From: JBDKJS01 sp039806065
Lineage (GTDB): Bacteria > Bacteroidota > Bacteroidia > AKYH767-A > 2013-40CM-41-45
Direction of reading: 5' to 3'
Assembly: GCA_039806065.1 (NCBI GenBank)
Contig: JBDKJS010000094.1
Span: 1 to 42,742 of the forward strand
Length of the DNA stretch: 42,742 bases
Shown piece by piece: positions 18,839-27,052 of this stretch (its first letter is position 1; every line of letters begins with the position of its first letter). A program made the position numbers and the translations under genes. The notes below the pieces were generated by a model. That model was not told the DNA's origin and ran no database searches. It saw only the letters and a program-made list of their open reading frames with translations.

Positions 18839-19188
18839 CCACCAGCTTTTTTGGCCTTATATCCAAGGCTGTGAAGTAAATTTAAAATTTTATCCCTATG
18901 GTCACCTTGAATAATAATTTCCCCATTTTTAGCGCTACCGCCTGTACCACATTTTGTTTTTATATTTTTTGCTAGTTGTTGTAATTCATCATCAGACCCG
19001 ATAAAACCCGTAATAAGGCTCACTTCCTTTCCGCCTCGATGTTTTCTCTCAATAAAAACTCTTAAATCTTGTAGATGTGGGGCGGGAGTATCTACTGATG
19101 TTGCTTGATCTGAAGGAATTGCAGTGGGATTGGTAGAATATACCAATCCGCCAAAATCGTTGAGCACCTTCACTTTGTTTTTTGCCAT
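18835..19188 (-). CDS. SUI1/eIF1-like translation factor (YciH family)
   Basis: This is a 117-residue protein. The first 45 residues are a low-complexity leader that includes the FGGLVYSTNP block typical of bacterial YciH. The SUI1 domain follows: LRVFIERKHRGGKEVSLITGF, then KTKCGTGGSAKNGEIIIQGDHRDKI. The GTGG-x-x-KNGEI-x-IQGDHR motif is diagnostic. In archaea and eukaryotes the domain controls start-codon selection; bacterial YciH is implicated in initiation fidelity or stress but is not essential. It lies seven bases after the dgkA-like gene and overlaps yhhN by four bases. Confidence 0.92.
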   Translation of the reverse strand: MAKNKVKVLNDFGGLVYSTNPTAIPSDQATSVDTPAPHLQDLRVFIERKHRGGKEVSLITGFIGSDDELQQLAKNIKTKCGTGGSAKNGEIIIQGDHRDKILNLLHSLGYKAKKAGG

Positions 19189-19195
19189 AATTTAT

Positions 19196-19561
19196 TTAGG
19201 CTAAAATTTTAGGAATAAAAATTATCAAGCCAATAATGCTACTAGCCAATGCAGCAATAAGTACTGCTGCCGCTGATATGTCCTTTATTTTTCCTGCTAT
19301 TGGATTGTATTCTGGTGAAATAAAATCTACCACATATTCAATTGCTGTGTTTAATAATTCACCCATCCAAACCATTGCTATTGCCAATAATATTATACAC
19401 CATTCTGTTGCCGAAAGCTCATATACAAAGCTTAGAACAATTGCAACTACCGTAGCAACCGTATGAAATCGAATATTGAATTGTGTTTTTAAAGATTCGG
19501 CCAATCCATCCCATGCATCAGCAAAGCCCTTGATGAAAGAGGAAAAGTTTTTCTTGTTCAT
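19196..19561 (-). CDS. dgkA: Membrane lipid kinase, DgkA/undecaprenol kinase family
   Basis: This is a 121-residue protein with three transmembrane segments (about 35-50, 53-70, 98-117) and an amphipathic N-terminus. The active-site signature is present: GELLNTAIEYVVD at 67-79 (E68, N71, E75) and GKIKDISAAAVL at 90-101 (K93, D94). The family phosphorylates diacylglycerol (Gram-negatives) or undecaprenol (Gram-positives); the sequence alone does not settle which. It lies directly after a soluble DAGK-catalytic-domain kinase in the same run, so two unrelated lipid kinase folds are side by side. Confidence 0.92.
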   Translation of the reverse strand: MNKKNFSSFIKGFADAWDGLAESLKTQFNIRFHTVATVVAIVLSFVYELSATEWCIILLAIAMVWMGELLNTAIEYVVDFISPEYNPIAGKIKDISAAAVLIAALASSIIGLIIFIPKILA

Positions 19562-19595
19562 ATTTATAGGTATTTAAATTTGTTTTATAATTTAT

Positions 19596-20477
19596 TTAAC
19601 TAATCACCAATAAAGATTTTGGCACTACATTGATTTCAATATTTTCACTAAAAGTAAGAGGCTCACCATCGATATGTGCTGGAAGTATAGAATTATTTTC
19701 AACTTTTATACTATCTGTTTGATATCCGGTAAAATATTTTGATTTCATTAAGGTGTTTTTCATCAATCTATTGATCAGTGCAGGTGCTTTCCATAAAGGG
19801 AAAGGTTTTACGATACTAATATCTAGCAGTCCATCTTGTTCATCAGCCAACGGAGCTATCAACGCATTATTGCCAAATTGAGAACTATTAGCGATCGTAA
19901 GCAGGAAGGCCTCAACATGATGTGGCTGTCCATTAAAAAACAATCTGTATTGCTTAGGTTTGTATTTATAAAACTCAGTTAATACAAGTTTTACGTAGGT
20001 ACTATAACCTCTTTTTGATGATTGGTTAAATAAATGAGCTATGTGGCCATCAAACCCTATACCGAAAGTTCCTAGTGCAAAGTGGTGGTTTACTTTATAG
20101 GTGTCGATAATGTCAATATTGAAGGCATTTATTGTGGCCAAACTTTTATGCAAATCTACTGGAATGCCCAGGTGTCTTGCCATTCCATTTCCTGATCCAC
20201 AGGGCACGATACCCAAGGCAACTTTTGTACCTACTAAGGCAGTAGCCACTTCATTAGCAGAGCCATCACCACCTACTGCTATTGCTGCATCCACATTTTG
20301 AGTCATGGCTACTTTGGCCAATTCTGTGGCATGGCCTTGGCGCTCAGTAAATACTATATCAAAATTAAATTTTCGATGGTCTATATGGGTACTAATAATT
20401 TTGGGCAAATCATTTTTTTTCATCACTCCTGATTTAGGATTGATGATAAAGCAGATATTTATTTTTTTTTCAGCCAA
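19596..20477 (-). CDS. Diacylglycerol kinase catalytic-domain lipid kinase (YegS/BmrU-like)
   Basis: This is a 293-residue cytosolic lipid kinase. The nucleotide-binding blocks are INPKSG at 12-17, VGGDGSANEVATAL at 68-81 and GIVPCGSGNGMARHLGIP at 89-106, followed by the beta-sandwich lipid-binding domain with FGIGFDGHIAH and QDGLLDI. The LDI and DGE positions near the C-terminus (AHIDGEP) match metal and catalytic sites of DgkB/YegS. The start is a TTG, since no ATG precedes the essential INPKSG block. It follows cyanophycinase by 18 bases and precedes the membrane kinase by 34 bases. Substrate may be diacylglycerol, phosphatidylglycerol or a sphingoid lipid. Confidence 0.9.
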   Translation of the reverse strand: MAEKKINICFIINPKSGVMKKNDLPKIISTHIDHRKFNFDIVFTERQGHATELAKVAMTQNVDAAIAVGGDGSANEVATALVGTKVALGIVPCGSGNGMARHLGIPVDLHKSLATINAFNIDIIDTYKVNHHFALGTFGIGFDGHIAHLFNQSSKRGYSTYVKLVLTEFYKYKPKQYRLFFNGQPHHVEAFLLTIANSSQFGNNALIAPLADEQDGLLDISIVKPFPLWKAPALINRLMKNTLMKSKYFTGYQTDSIKVENNSILPAHIDGEPLTFSENIEINVVPKSLLVIS

Positions 20478-20495
20478 TCTTTTTGATCATTTAAT

Positions 20496-21359
20496 TCAAA
20501 CAAGAATATTTGCAGAAAATTTTCGCTCCTTAATATCGTAGCTATTCCCTTTTGCTAATACATGCACGATTAAGTTTTCTATACTAATAGGAGAACCTTC
20601 TTGGATATCGGCTATGTTGGTATGTTTAATGGCATGCCCGTCAAAAATAATTACCAACCCAGAGCCTACAGCTTCCAGAAATCTACCATCAGTTACCATT
20701 ACTCCAGTATCTTCACCCAAGCCAATACCGATACATGATGGATTAGCTGCTACTGCTTGTGCCAATCTACCAAAGCGACCTCGCTTTACGAAGTGACTAT
20801 CAATAATAACTTCTTTAATAAAACCTAGGCCAGTAGTTATTTTAACTTCACCTTTTAAAAGCGCTTCGCTACTGCTACCTTGGTAAATCATTGTGCTGCT
20901 CATGGCCATTGCACCGGCACTAGTGCCTGATATTACAAAACCAGGTTCATTTAAGTACCGTTGCATCATTACGTCCAAAAATTCTGTTCCACCAAATATA
21001 GAACTTAGCCTCAATTGATTGCCACCGCTCATCATTACGGCATCGCAATTTTTTAGACGGGCTAGAAAAGCTGCATTTTGAGCATCTTCTCTATTTCTTA
21101 TATCCATCACTTTAACGTTGGTACATCCCAGTTTGCCAAAAGCGTCAATGTAGTTTTGTCCTACTTCTTCCGGTATGGATGAAGCGCTGGTGATCACTTC
21201 AATAGCAGCGGCTTGGCCACCGGCTTCTTCCACTATACGACTTAGAATTTGTAGTTCAAAAAAGTTATGATTATTTTTTTGATTGAAGTTGGGTTCTGGT
21301 TCGGTTCCTTTATCTTCATTGCCACCTATGGAAAGCAAGCGGCCTTTGGGTAGTTGCAT
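20496..21359 (-). CDS. cphB: Cyanophycinase (peptidase S51)
   Basis: This is a 287-residue serine exopeptidase that releases beta-Asp-Arg dipeptides from cyanophycin. Key residues are S147 in GTSAGA (nucleophile elbow), H189 in IDSHFVKRGRFGRL and E216 in GLGEDTGV. These keep the same relative spacing as the Ser132/His174/Glu201 set of the Synechocystis enzyme as I remember it. The block SGGNQLRL near 111 is also diagnostic. There is no signal peptide, so it acts on intracellular granules. The ATG at 21359 is preferred to a TTG at 21386, because the upstream TTG overlaps a TATATTTG promoter motif. It is divergent from the cyanophycin synthetase gene and heads the five-gene run to 18182. Confidence 0.93.
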   Translation of the reverse strand: MQLPKGRLLSIGGNEDKGTEPEPNFNQKNNHNFFELQILSRIVEEAGGQAAAIEVITSASSIPEEVGQNYIDAFGKLGCTNVKVMDIRNREDAQNAAFLARLKNCDAVMMSGGNQLRLSSIFGGTEFLDVMMQRYLNEPGFVISGTSAGAMAMSSTMIYQGSSSEALLKGEVKITTGLGFIKEVIIDSHFVKRGRFGRLAQAVAANPSCIGIGLGEDTGVMVTDGRFLEAVGSGLVIIFDGHAIKHTNIADIQEGSPISIENLIVHVLAKGNSYDIKERKFSANILV

Positions 21360-21383
21360 AAAAAAGTTAGTTGTTAGGTTGTG

Positions 21384-21391
21384 CAAATATA
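21384..21391 (-). promoter_or_regulatory. Putative Bacteroidota -7 element for cphB operon
   Basis: On the minus strand this reads TATATTTG, an exact TAnnTTTG match. It lies about 25 bases upstream of the ATG at 21359. The -33 element is not obvious. Confidence 0.45.
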
Positions 21392-21473
21392 CCTATTTAC
21401 CCCCAATGCAGCCTTGGATAGGGCATGTTGGTTTATTAACTTTTTTGTAAACACAAGCTCCAATATTTTGGAA

Positions 21474-21503
21474 TTGCTACAAAAAAATGCTTACTTACAT
21501 CTG
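21474..21503 (+). promoter_or_regulatory. Putative cphA promoter (TTG-N19-TACATCTG)
   Basis: A TTG at 21474-21476 lies 19 bases before TACATCTG at 21496-21503, which has one mismatch to TAnnTTTG. It lies about 24 bases upstream of the cphA ATG, and the spacing is the canonical one. Confidence 0.4.
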
Positions 21504-21526
21504 AATTTTTCTAAAAACATACTACA

Positions 21527-24175
21527 ATGGAAATTATTGACATCAGGGTGATGCGAGGGCCAAATTATTGGAGTGTTCGCAGACACAAACTTATTGTGAT
21601 GAGACTCGATTTACAAGATATGGAAGAGCGGCCCAGCAATAAAGTGAAAGGATTCGCTGAACGGTTAGAGCAAATGTTTCCTACCATGTTTCAGCATCAT
21701 TGTAGTGAAGGCCATGAAGGCGGTTTTTTTAAACGCGTTCGAGAAGGTACATGGATGGGTCATGTAGTAGAGCATGTGGCACTAGAAATTCAAACCTTGG
21801 CAGGCATGGATGTGGGCTTTGGAAGAACACGCAGCACAGGGCAGCACGGAGTGTATAATGTGGTATTTAATTATATGGAGGAGAAGGTAGGCATTTTTGC
21901 AGCCAAAGCAGCAGTTAGAATAGTGGAAGCCATTATTGCCAATCAACCGTATGATCTAGCTGACGATGTTCAACGCATGCGCGAGATTAGAGAAGATGAA
22001 CGATTAGGTCCTAGTACTGGATCCATTGTAGATGAAGCCATCAAAAGAAAAATACCTTGGATAAGATTGAACAGACATTCATTGGTGCAGCTTGGTTATG
22101 GTGTAAATCAAAAGAGAATTCAAGCAACCGTGGCAAGCACCACTAGCAGCATAGCAGTGGAAATAGCGTGTGATAAGGAAGACACTAAAAATTTATTAGA
22201 AGCTGCCAGCATTCCTGTTCCTAGAGGAAGAGTGGTATATGATGAAGAGGATTTAGAGGCAGCTATTAAAAGAATAGGCTATCCCGTAGTAATTAAACCA
22301 GTAGGCGGCAATCATGGAAGAGGAGCCACCATCAATATCGATAATTGGGATGATGCAATTACCGCCTTAGCAGCAGCTAAGAAAATTTCAAGAGGAGTCA
22401 TCGTAGAAAAATTTATAACAGGTTATGACCACAGGCTATTGGTAGTTAATTATAAATTTGTGGCTGCCGCCAAACGCACGCCAGCCGCAGTAGTAGGTGA
22501 TGGGAAACATACAATTAAAGAATTAGTTGATATTGTAAATGCTGATCCTAGGAGAGGTTATGGACATGAGAAAGTATTGACATCTATTAAAATTGATGAT
22601 CATACACTTCAAATTTTAGAGGAAAAAAATTTAAGCCTAGAAACTATATTAGATCCAGGTAAAGAATTATGGCTTAAGCGAACAGCAAACCTAAGCACCG
22701 GAGGTACAAGCACCGATCTTACTGATCTTGTTCATCCATACAATGTGTTTATGGCCGAACGCATAGCACGCATCATAGGTTTGGATATTTGTGGAATTGA
22801 TATCATGACCCCTGATTTAAGCATTCCGCTTCACGAATCAGGCGGAGCGGTTTTAGAAGTGAATGCAGCTCCAGGTTTTAGAATGCATATAGCACCAGCC
22901 GAAGGGATACCACGCAATGTGGCCGAACCTGTGGTAGATATGCTCTATCCACCGGGAAGCACAGCCAGAATTCCAATAGTAGCTGTTACTGGAACCAATG
23001 GAAAGACTACCACTACACGTCTAGTAGCTCACATCATGCGAAGCAATGGGTACAAAGTTGGTTTTACCACTACAGATGGTATTTACATACAAAACCGGAT
23101 GGTTGAGCAAGGTGATTGTACTGGACCACTGAGTGCCGAATTCGTTTTAAAGGACCCAACAGTAGATTTTGCTGTTTTAGAATGTGCACGAGGTGGAATA
23201 TTAAAATCTGGTTTGGGATTCCATCAGTGTAATGTAGGTATCGTTACCAATGTAGCCGCTGACCATTTAGGTCTAAAAGATATTAATACCATTGAAGAGA
23301 TGGCAAGAGTAAAGGCAGTGATTCCAGAAAGTGTGATGAATGATGGATATGCTATACTCAATGCTGATGATGATTTGGTTTATAACATGTCTAAAGGACT
23401 TCAGTGCAGGATTGCACTTTTCAGTTTAGATGAAAAAAATCCTAAACTAGTGAAGCATTGTGAAGCAGGAGGCCTTGGTGCTACTGTTGAAAATGGGTAT
23501 ATCACCATTTGCAAAGGCTCTTGGAAACTGAGGGTCGACAAGGTGGTTAACATTCCACTAACATTTAGTGGTAGGGCTATTTTTATGATCAGCAATATTT
23601 TGCCGGCAGTACTCAGTGGATTTGTTCAAGGGATTAAAATTGAAGACATTCGTCTAGCGCTTGAAACCTTTGTTCCTTCTCCTTCACAAACTCCTGGTAG
23701 AATGAATCTTTTCCAATTCAAGAGTTTTGATGTAATGGTAGATTATGCACACAATCCTGCGGGTTTTGCTGCAATAGCAAAATTTTTAGAAAGAGTAGAT
23801 TCAAAAAACAAGGTTGGCATCATAGCCGGGGTAGGTGATAGGCGTGATGAAGATATTATAGAATTAGGTAACATTGCATCTCAAATGTTTGATGAAGTAA
23901 TTATCAGACAAGATAAAAATCTTAGAGGCAGAAGTGAACAAGAAATTATTGACCTTATGATGAAAGGAATTAAAGCACATGATGCCAATAAAAAAGTTAC
24001 CATTCATGCTAAAGAGGCAGAAGCAATTGATTATGCCATAAAAAATGCCAAGAAAGGTTCGTTCATTACCATTTGTAGTGATGTGGTACCTGATGCATTG
24101 GAACAAATAATGCAATATAAGGAGCAAGAGGATTCTTTTAATTTAACCGCAGAAAGCTTATCACACTCGTTGTAA
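21527..24175 (+). CDS. cphA: Cyanophycin synthetase
   Basis: This is an 882-residue ATP-dependent polymerase that builds cyanophycin, a poly-Asp backbone with Arg side chains. It has the normal three-domain layout and length. The N-domain is at about 1-160 (MEIIDIRVMRGPNYWSVRRH, WMGHVVEHVALEIQTLAGM). An ATP-grasp domain at about 180-475 adds Asp (IPWIRLNRHSLVQLGYGV, VVIKPVGGNHGRGATINI, AVLEVNAAPGFRMHIAPAEG). A Mur-ligase domain from about 485 adds Arg, with P-loop VTGTNGKTTTTRL at about 488-500, GDCTGPLSAEFVL, LECARGGILKSGLGFHQC, NVAADHLG and VDYAHNPAG. No key motif appears missing. It is divergent from cyanophycinase and followed closely by three genes on the same strand. Confidence 0.95.
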   Translation: MEIIDIRVMRGPNYWSVRRHKLIVMRLDLQDMEERPSNKVKGFAERLEQMFPTMFQHHCSEGHEGGFFKRVREGTWMGHVVEHVALEIQTLAGMDVGFGRTRSTGQHGVYNVVFNYMEEKVGIFAAKAAVRIVEAIIANQPYDLADDVQRMREIREDERLGPSTGSIVDEAIKRKIPWIRLNRHSLVQLGYGVNQKRIQATVASTTSSIAVEIACDKEDTKNLLEAASIPVPRGRVVYDEEDLEAAIKRIGYPVVIKPVGGNHGRGATINIDNWDDAITALAAAKKISRGVIVEKFITGYDHRLLVVNYKFVAAAKRTPAAVVGDGKHTIKELVDIVNADPRRGYGHEKVLTSIKIDDHTLQILEEKNLSLETILDPGKELWLKRTANLSTGGTSTDLTDLVHPYNVFMAERIARIIGLDICGIDIMTPDLSIPLHESGGAVLEVNAAPGFRMHIAPAEGIPRNVAEPVVDMLYPPGSTARIPIVAVTGTNGKTTTTRLVAHIMRSNGYKVGFTTTDGIYIQNRMVEQGDCTGPLSAEFVLKDPTVDFAVLECARGGILKSGLGFHQCNVGIVTNVAADHLGLKDINTIEEMARVKAVIPESVMNDGYAILNADDDLVYNMSKGLQCRIALFSLDEKNPKLVKHCEAGGLGATVENGYITICKGSWKLRVDKVVNIPLTFSGRAIFMISNILPAVLSGFVQGIKIEDIRLALETFVPSPSQTPGRMNLFQFKSFDVMVDYAHNPAGFAAIAKFLERVDSKNKVGIIAGVGDRRDEDIIELGNIASQMFDEVIIRQDKNLRGRSEQEIIDLMMKGIKAHDANKKVTIHAKEAEAIDYAIKNAKKGSFITICSDVVPDALEQIMQYKEQEDSFNLTAESLSHSL

Positions 24176-24188
24176 AAAAACATTGATC

Positions 24189-24998
24189 ATGATAAAGCAA
24201 ATTACTTTTAGTTTATTATTTGTAGTAATGGTTTTAACTGCAAATGCACAAACTGTATGTGACCCTAATGGAAATTTAATTATTATTTCTAATTATGATG
24301 GGGGCTTTCTAAATTTTGACATAGATCAAAATGTGCCAAATATTAAAATTGGAATTGTCAGTTATGAGTCGGCAAGGATTAACATTGGAGGGCCATTTGC
24401 GGGAAATGTGTCTGAAGTAGTAGTGGCTACTTATGGCGGAATCAACCAACACTGTGGTGTAACCATTGATAGCCCTACTGTAAATGTGCCGGTTGCTGCA
24501 GTTACCATTTTATATGCACCGCCAGCTAATTATCAAAATAGTAATGGCCACACTGAGATAATATGTAATTATTCTTGCACCATTACCAGTAGTCAAGGTG
24601 GATGTAATACTCCTGATCAGTTAGCAGCATTTTTTTTAGATATATTTCCTGGAAGTAGTCTTTATGCTCACCATACCCAATACAATTGTTGGGACGAATC
24701 TCTTTCTATGCTTTGGAGTGAAGCCGGAAATTGTTGTGCCTTACCATCTTCCTTAGCATCTACTAGTAAAATGGATGTTGAATTGATACAAACCAACAGC
24801 GAAATTATCGTGAAAAGCTTTCTAAGTCAAGATTTGAATTGCATATTAATTAATTCAATGGGCCAAGTTGTTTCTTCACAGTTGGTAAATCAATTTGAGA
24901 AAGGCCATATGCCAATATCAGGATTGGCAAGCGGAATATATTTATTAACCTGTCAAACAGCTATGGGCAAACAAAAAGTTTATAAATTGGTTATTTAG
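24189..24998 (+). CDS. Secreted cysteine-rich protein with T9SS type A sorting domain
   Basis: This is a 269-residue exported protein. A signal peptide occupies about the first 20 residues (MIKQITFSLLF core, cleavage near TANAQ). The mature part is rich in Cys (for example HTEIICNYSC and EAGNCCALPSS), which suggests disulphide bonds. The C-terminal 75 residues form a type A sorting domain (CILINSMGQVV, then ISGLASGIYLLTCQTAMGK and KVYKLVI), so it is probably exported by T9SS and kept on the surface or released. The middle domain is not recognised. The ATG at 24189 was chosen over a TTG at 24183. It lies 13 bases after cphA and four bases before the kynurenine monooxygenase gene. Confidence 0.8.
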   Translation: MIKQITFSLLFVVMVLTANAQTVCDPNGNLIIISNYDGGFLNFDIDQNVPNIKIGIVSYESARINIGGPFAGNVSEVVVATYGGINQHCGVTIDSPTVNVPVAAVTILYAPPANYQNSNGHTEIICNYSCTITSSQGGCNTPDQLAAFFLDIFPGSSLYAHHTQYNCWDESLSMLWSEAGNCCALPSSLASTSKMDVELIQTNSEIIVKSFLSQDLNCILINSMGQVVSSQLVNQFEKGHMPISGLASGIYLLTCQTAMGKQKVYKLVI

Positions 24999-25002
24999 AT
25001 TT

Positions 25003-26352
25003 ATGTCATCGAAGAAAGAAGTTGCAGTGATAGGTTCAGGTTTGGTAGGTGGATTGTTGTCCATTTATTTATCAAGGCGTGGTCACAAAGTAAACTTATA
25101 TGAACGCAGGCCTGATATGCGCAAACAGGCAGGTTATTCTGGCAGATCAATTAATTTGGCCTTGAGTGATAGAGGCTGGCGTGGGCTGGAAGGTGTAGGA
25201 TTATCAGATGCAATTAAGAAGGTAGCCATACCTATGTATAAGCGGGTGATGCATGCCATTGATGGAACATTGACCGAACAAGCCTATGGCGAACAAGGTC
25301 AGGCCATTTATAGTGTTTCACGTGGAGGGTTAAATTGTACATTGATGGATTTGGCCGAGCAAGAAGAAAATCTTACCATTCATTTTGACCATCGTTGTAC
25401 TTCAGTAGATCTGGGACAGGCTGCTGCCACCTTTGAAACTTACAACAAACAACTAGTAAAAATAAAGGCTGATCATTTATTTGGTGCTGATGGCGCATTT
25501 TCTGCAGCACGACTGCAGATGCAATTGAGCACTGATAGATTTGAGTATTCTCAACACTATTTAGAACATGGTTACAAAGAGTTATCAATCCCAGCTGCAA
25601 ATAATGGAACATGGCAATTAGAAAAAAATGCTTTACACATATGGCCTCGTGGTGGTTATATGCTCATAGCTTTGCCAAACCTTGATGGTAGTTTTACTTG
25701 CACGCTTTTCTTTCCCTTCGATGGTGAGCCATCATTCAATAGCCTAAAATCAGATCAAGCAATCCTTGATTTTTTTAAAAATATTTTTCCAGATGCGTAT
25801 GCACTCATTCCTGACTTATTAAGTCAATACCATCAAAATCCTACGGGCTCCTTGGTTACGGTTAAGTGCTTTCCTTGGAGTTATGCCGACAAAGTTTGTC
25901 TCATTGGTGATGCAGCGCATGCCATAGTACCCTTTTATGGGCAAGGAATGAATGCTGGATTTGAAGACTGCTATATATTAAATCAATTGATGGATCAATT
26001 TAATGATTGGCAACAGCTTTTTACGCAATTTGAGACACAAAGAAAACCGAACGCTGATGCCATTGCTACCTTGGCGTATAATAATTTTATAGAAATGCGT
26101 GATTTGGTTGGCGATTCTCAATTTTTGTTGCAAAAAAAAATCGAGTCAAGATTTCATAAGCTCCACCCAGATAAGTGGTTACCGCTTTACAGCCAAGTTA
26201 CTTTTAGTACCACTCCATACCATCAGGCACTGTACAATGGCAATCAACAACAGCAGATCATGAATACCATTATGGCCATGCCAGAAATTGATAAGAAATG
26301 GGACAGCAATGAAGTTGAGCTCGCCATTTTAAATGCACTATCAAAAGTATAG
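25003..26352 (+). CDS. kmo: Kynurenine 3-monooxygenase
   Basis: This 449-residue FAD-dependent hydroxylase converts L-kynurenine to 3-hydroxykynurenine using NADPH and O2. The Rossmann start is VAVIGSGLVGGLLSIYLSRRG with the acidic end of the second strand in NLYERRPDMR. The KMO-specific GRSINLALSDRGWRGL follows. The second FAD motif is VCLIGDAAHAIVPFYGQGMNAGFEDC near 295-320. The C-terminal part has the hydrophobic, less conserved tail seen in the family but no clear membrane anchor. No other kynurenine-pathway gene (TDO, kynureninase, 3-HAO) lies in this window. It starts four bases after the secreted-protein gene and overlaps the PAP2 gene by 20 bases. Confidence 0.93.
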   Translation: MSSKKEVAVIGSGLVGGLLSIYLSRRGHKVNLYERRPDMRKQAGYSGRSINLALSDRGWRGLEGVGLSDAIKKVAIPMYKRVMHAIDGTLTEQAYGEQGQAIYSVSRGGLNCTLMDLAEQEENLTIHFDHRCTSVDLGQAAATFETYNKQLVKIKADHLFGADGAFSAARLQMQLSTDRFEYSQHYLEHGYKELSIPAANNGTWQLEKNALHIWPRGGYMLIALPNLDGSFTCTLFFPFDGEPSFNSLKSDQAILDFFKNIFPDAYALIPDLLSQYHQNPTGSLVTVKCFPWSYADKVCLIGDAAHAIVPFYGQGMNAGFEDCYILNQLMDQFNDWQQLFTQFETQRKPNADAIATLAYNNFIEMRDLVGDSQFLLQKKIESRFHKLHPDKWLPLYSQVTFSTTPYHQALYNGNQQQQIMNTIMAMPEIDKKWDSNEVELAILNALSKV

Positions 26353-26980
26353 TAAGGATTCCTTTCTCGTGAATTTAATTAAAAATCCAATACTTGTTCA
26401 TTATGCATTCGCAATAATTGGAATTATTGCATTGGCAAGTTTTTGGCCCGCGTATTTTGATTTTATTGAATTGCGCAATGGCACAAAGCTAGAAGATCAT
26501 TTATTATACTTGCTTCCAGCTGCTGATATCAGTACTTATATATTTATAATACTGTATGGATCTTTGGTTATAGGTTTTGTTTCAGTTTATAACCAACCAT
26601 TAATTATTCTCGGCATACTTTACACTTATATAGCAGTCACTGCACTTCGCATTCTCTCTATCTACCTATTGCCTTTAGAACCACCTATCGGCTACCAACC
26701 ACTTTTGGATCCTTTCGTAGCTATGTTTACCACTGATGGTAAAATAGTAAGTAAAGATTTATTTTTTAGTGGTCATATTAGTACTGTTTGCGCCATGTAT
26801 TATTGGGTGCCCAATGGGATGGTAAAAAAAATTTTAACGATTTTAATTACCCTATTAGCGATAGGATTATTGATTCAGCATGTGCATTATACTATTGATA
26901 TTTTGGCTGGTATCATTTTGACAGCGCTAGTAGCGCTGGGAGTAAGGCATTTGCTCCGTTTTGCATTGTTAAAAAAATGA
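26333..26980 (+). CDS. PAP2/sphingomyelin-synthase-related membrane phosphotransferase
   Basis: This is a 215-residue protein with about six hydrophobic segments. Two phosphatase motifs are visible: DLFFSGHIST near 142-151 and HVHYTIDILAG near 182-192. These give the catalytic His of SGH and the His/Asp pair of H-YT-D. The form DxxFSGH with HYTxD is that of the PAP2_3 (sphingomyelin synthase-like) branch rather than ordinary PAP2 (KxxxxxxRP is absent). The family moves head groups between phospholipids and ceramide or removes phosphate from lipids. Sphingolipids occur in some Bacteroidota, so ceramide-type substrates are possible. The start lies inside kmo; a GTG near 26370 is an alternative. 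Confidence 0.7.
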   Translation: MHYQKYSKDSFLVNLIKNPILVHYAFAIIGIIALASFWPAYFDFIELRNGTKLEDHLLYLLPAADISTYIFIILYGSLVIGFVSVYNQPLIILGILYTYIAVTALRILSIYLLPLEPPIGYQPLLDPFVAMFTTDGKIVSKDLFFSGHISTVCAMYYWVPNGMVKKILTILITLLAIGLLIQHVHYTIDILAGIILTALVALGVRHLLRFALLKK

Positions 26981-27023
26981 TCTTGAAGAGAAAAACTTAA
27001 GATGCAATAACCCAAACAAAACT

Positions 27024-27031
27024 TATCTTTG
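27024..27031 (+). promoter_or_regulatory. Putative Bacteroidota -7 element for fabG
   Basis: TATCTTTG matches TAnnTTTG exactly and lies 22 bases before the fabG ATG. The -33 element is not clear. Confidence 0.45.
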
Positions 27032-27052
27032 CTTTACTAAAAAATAGATCAA

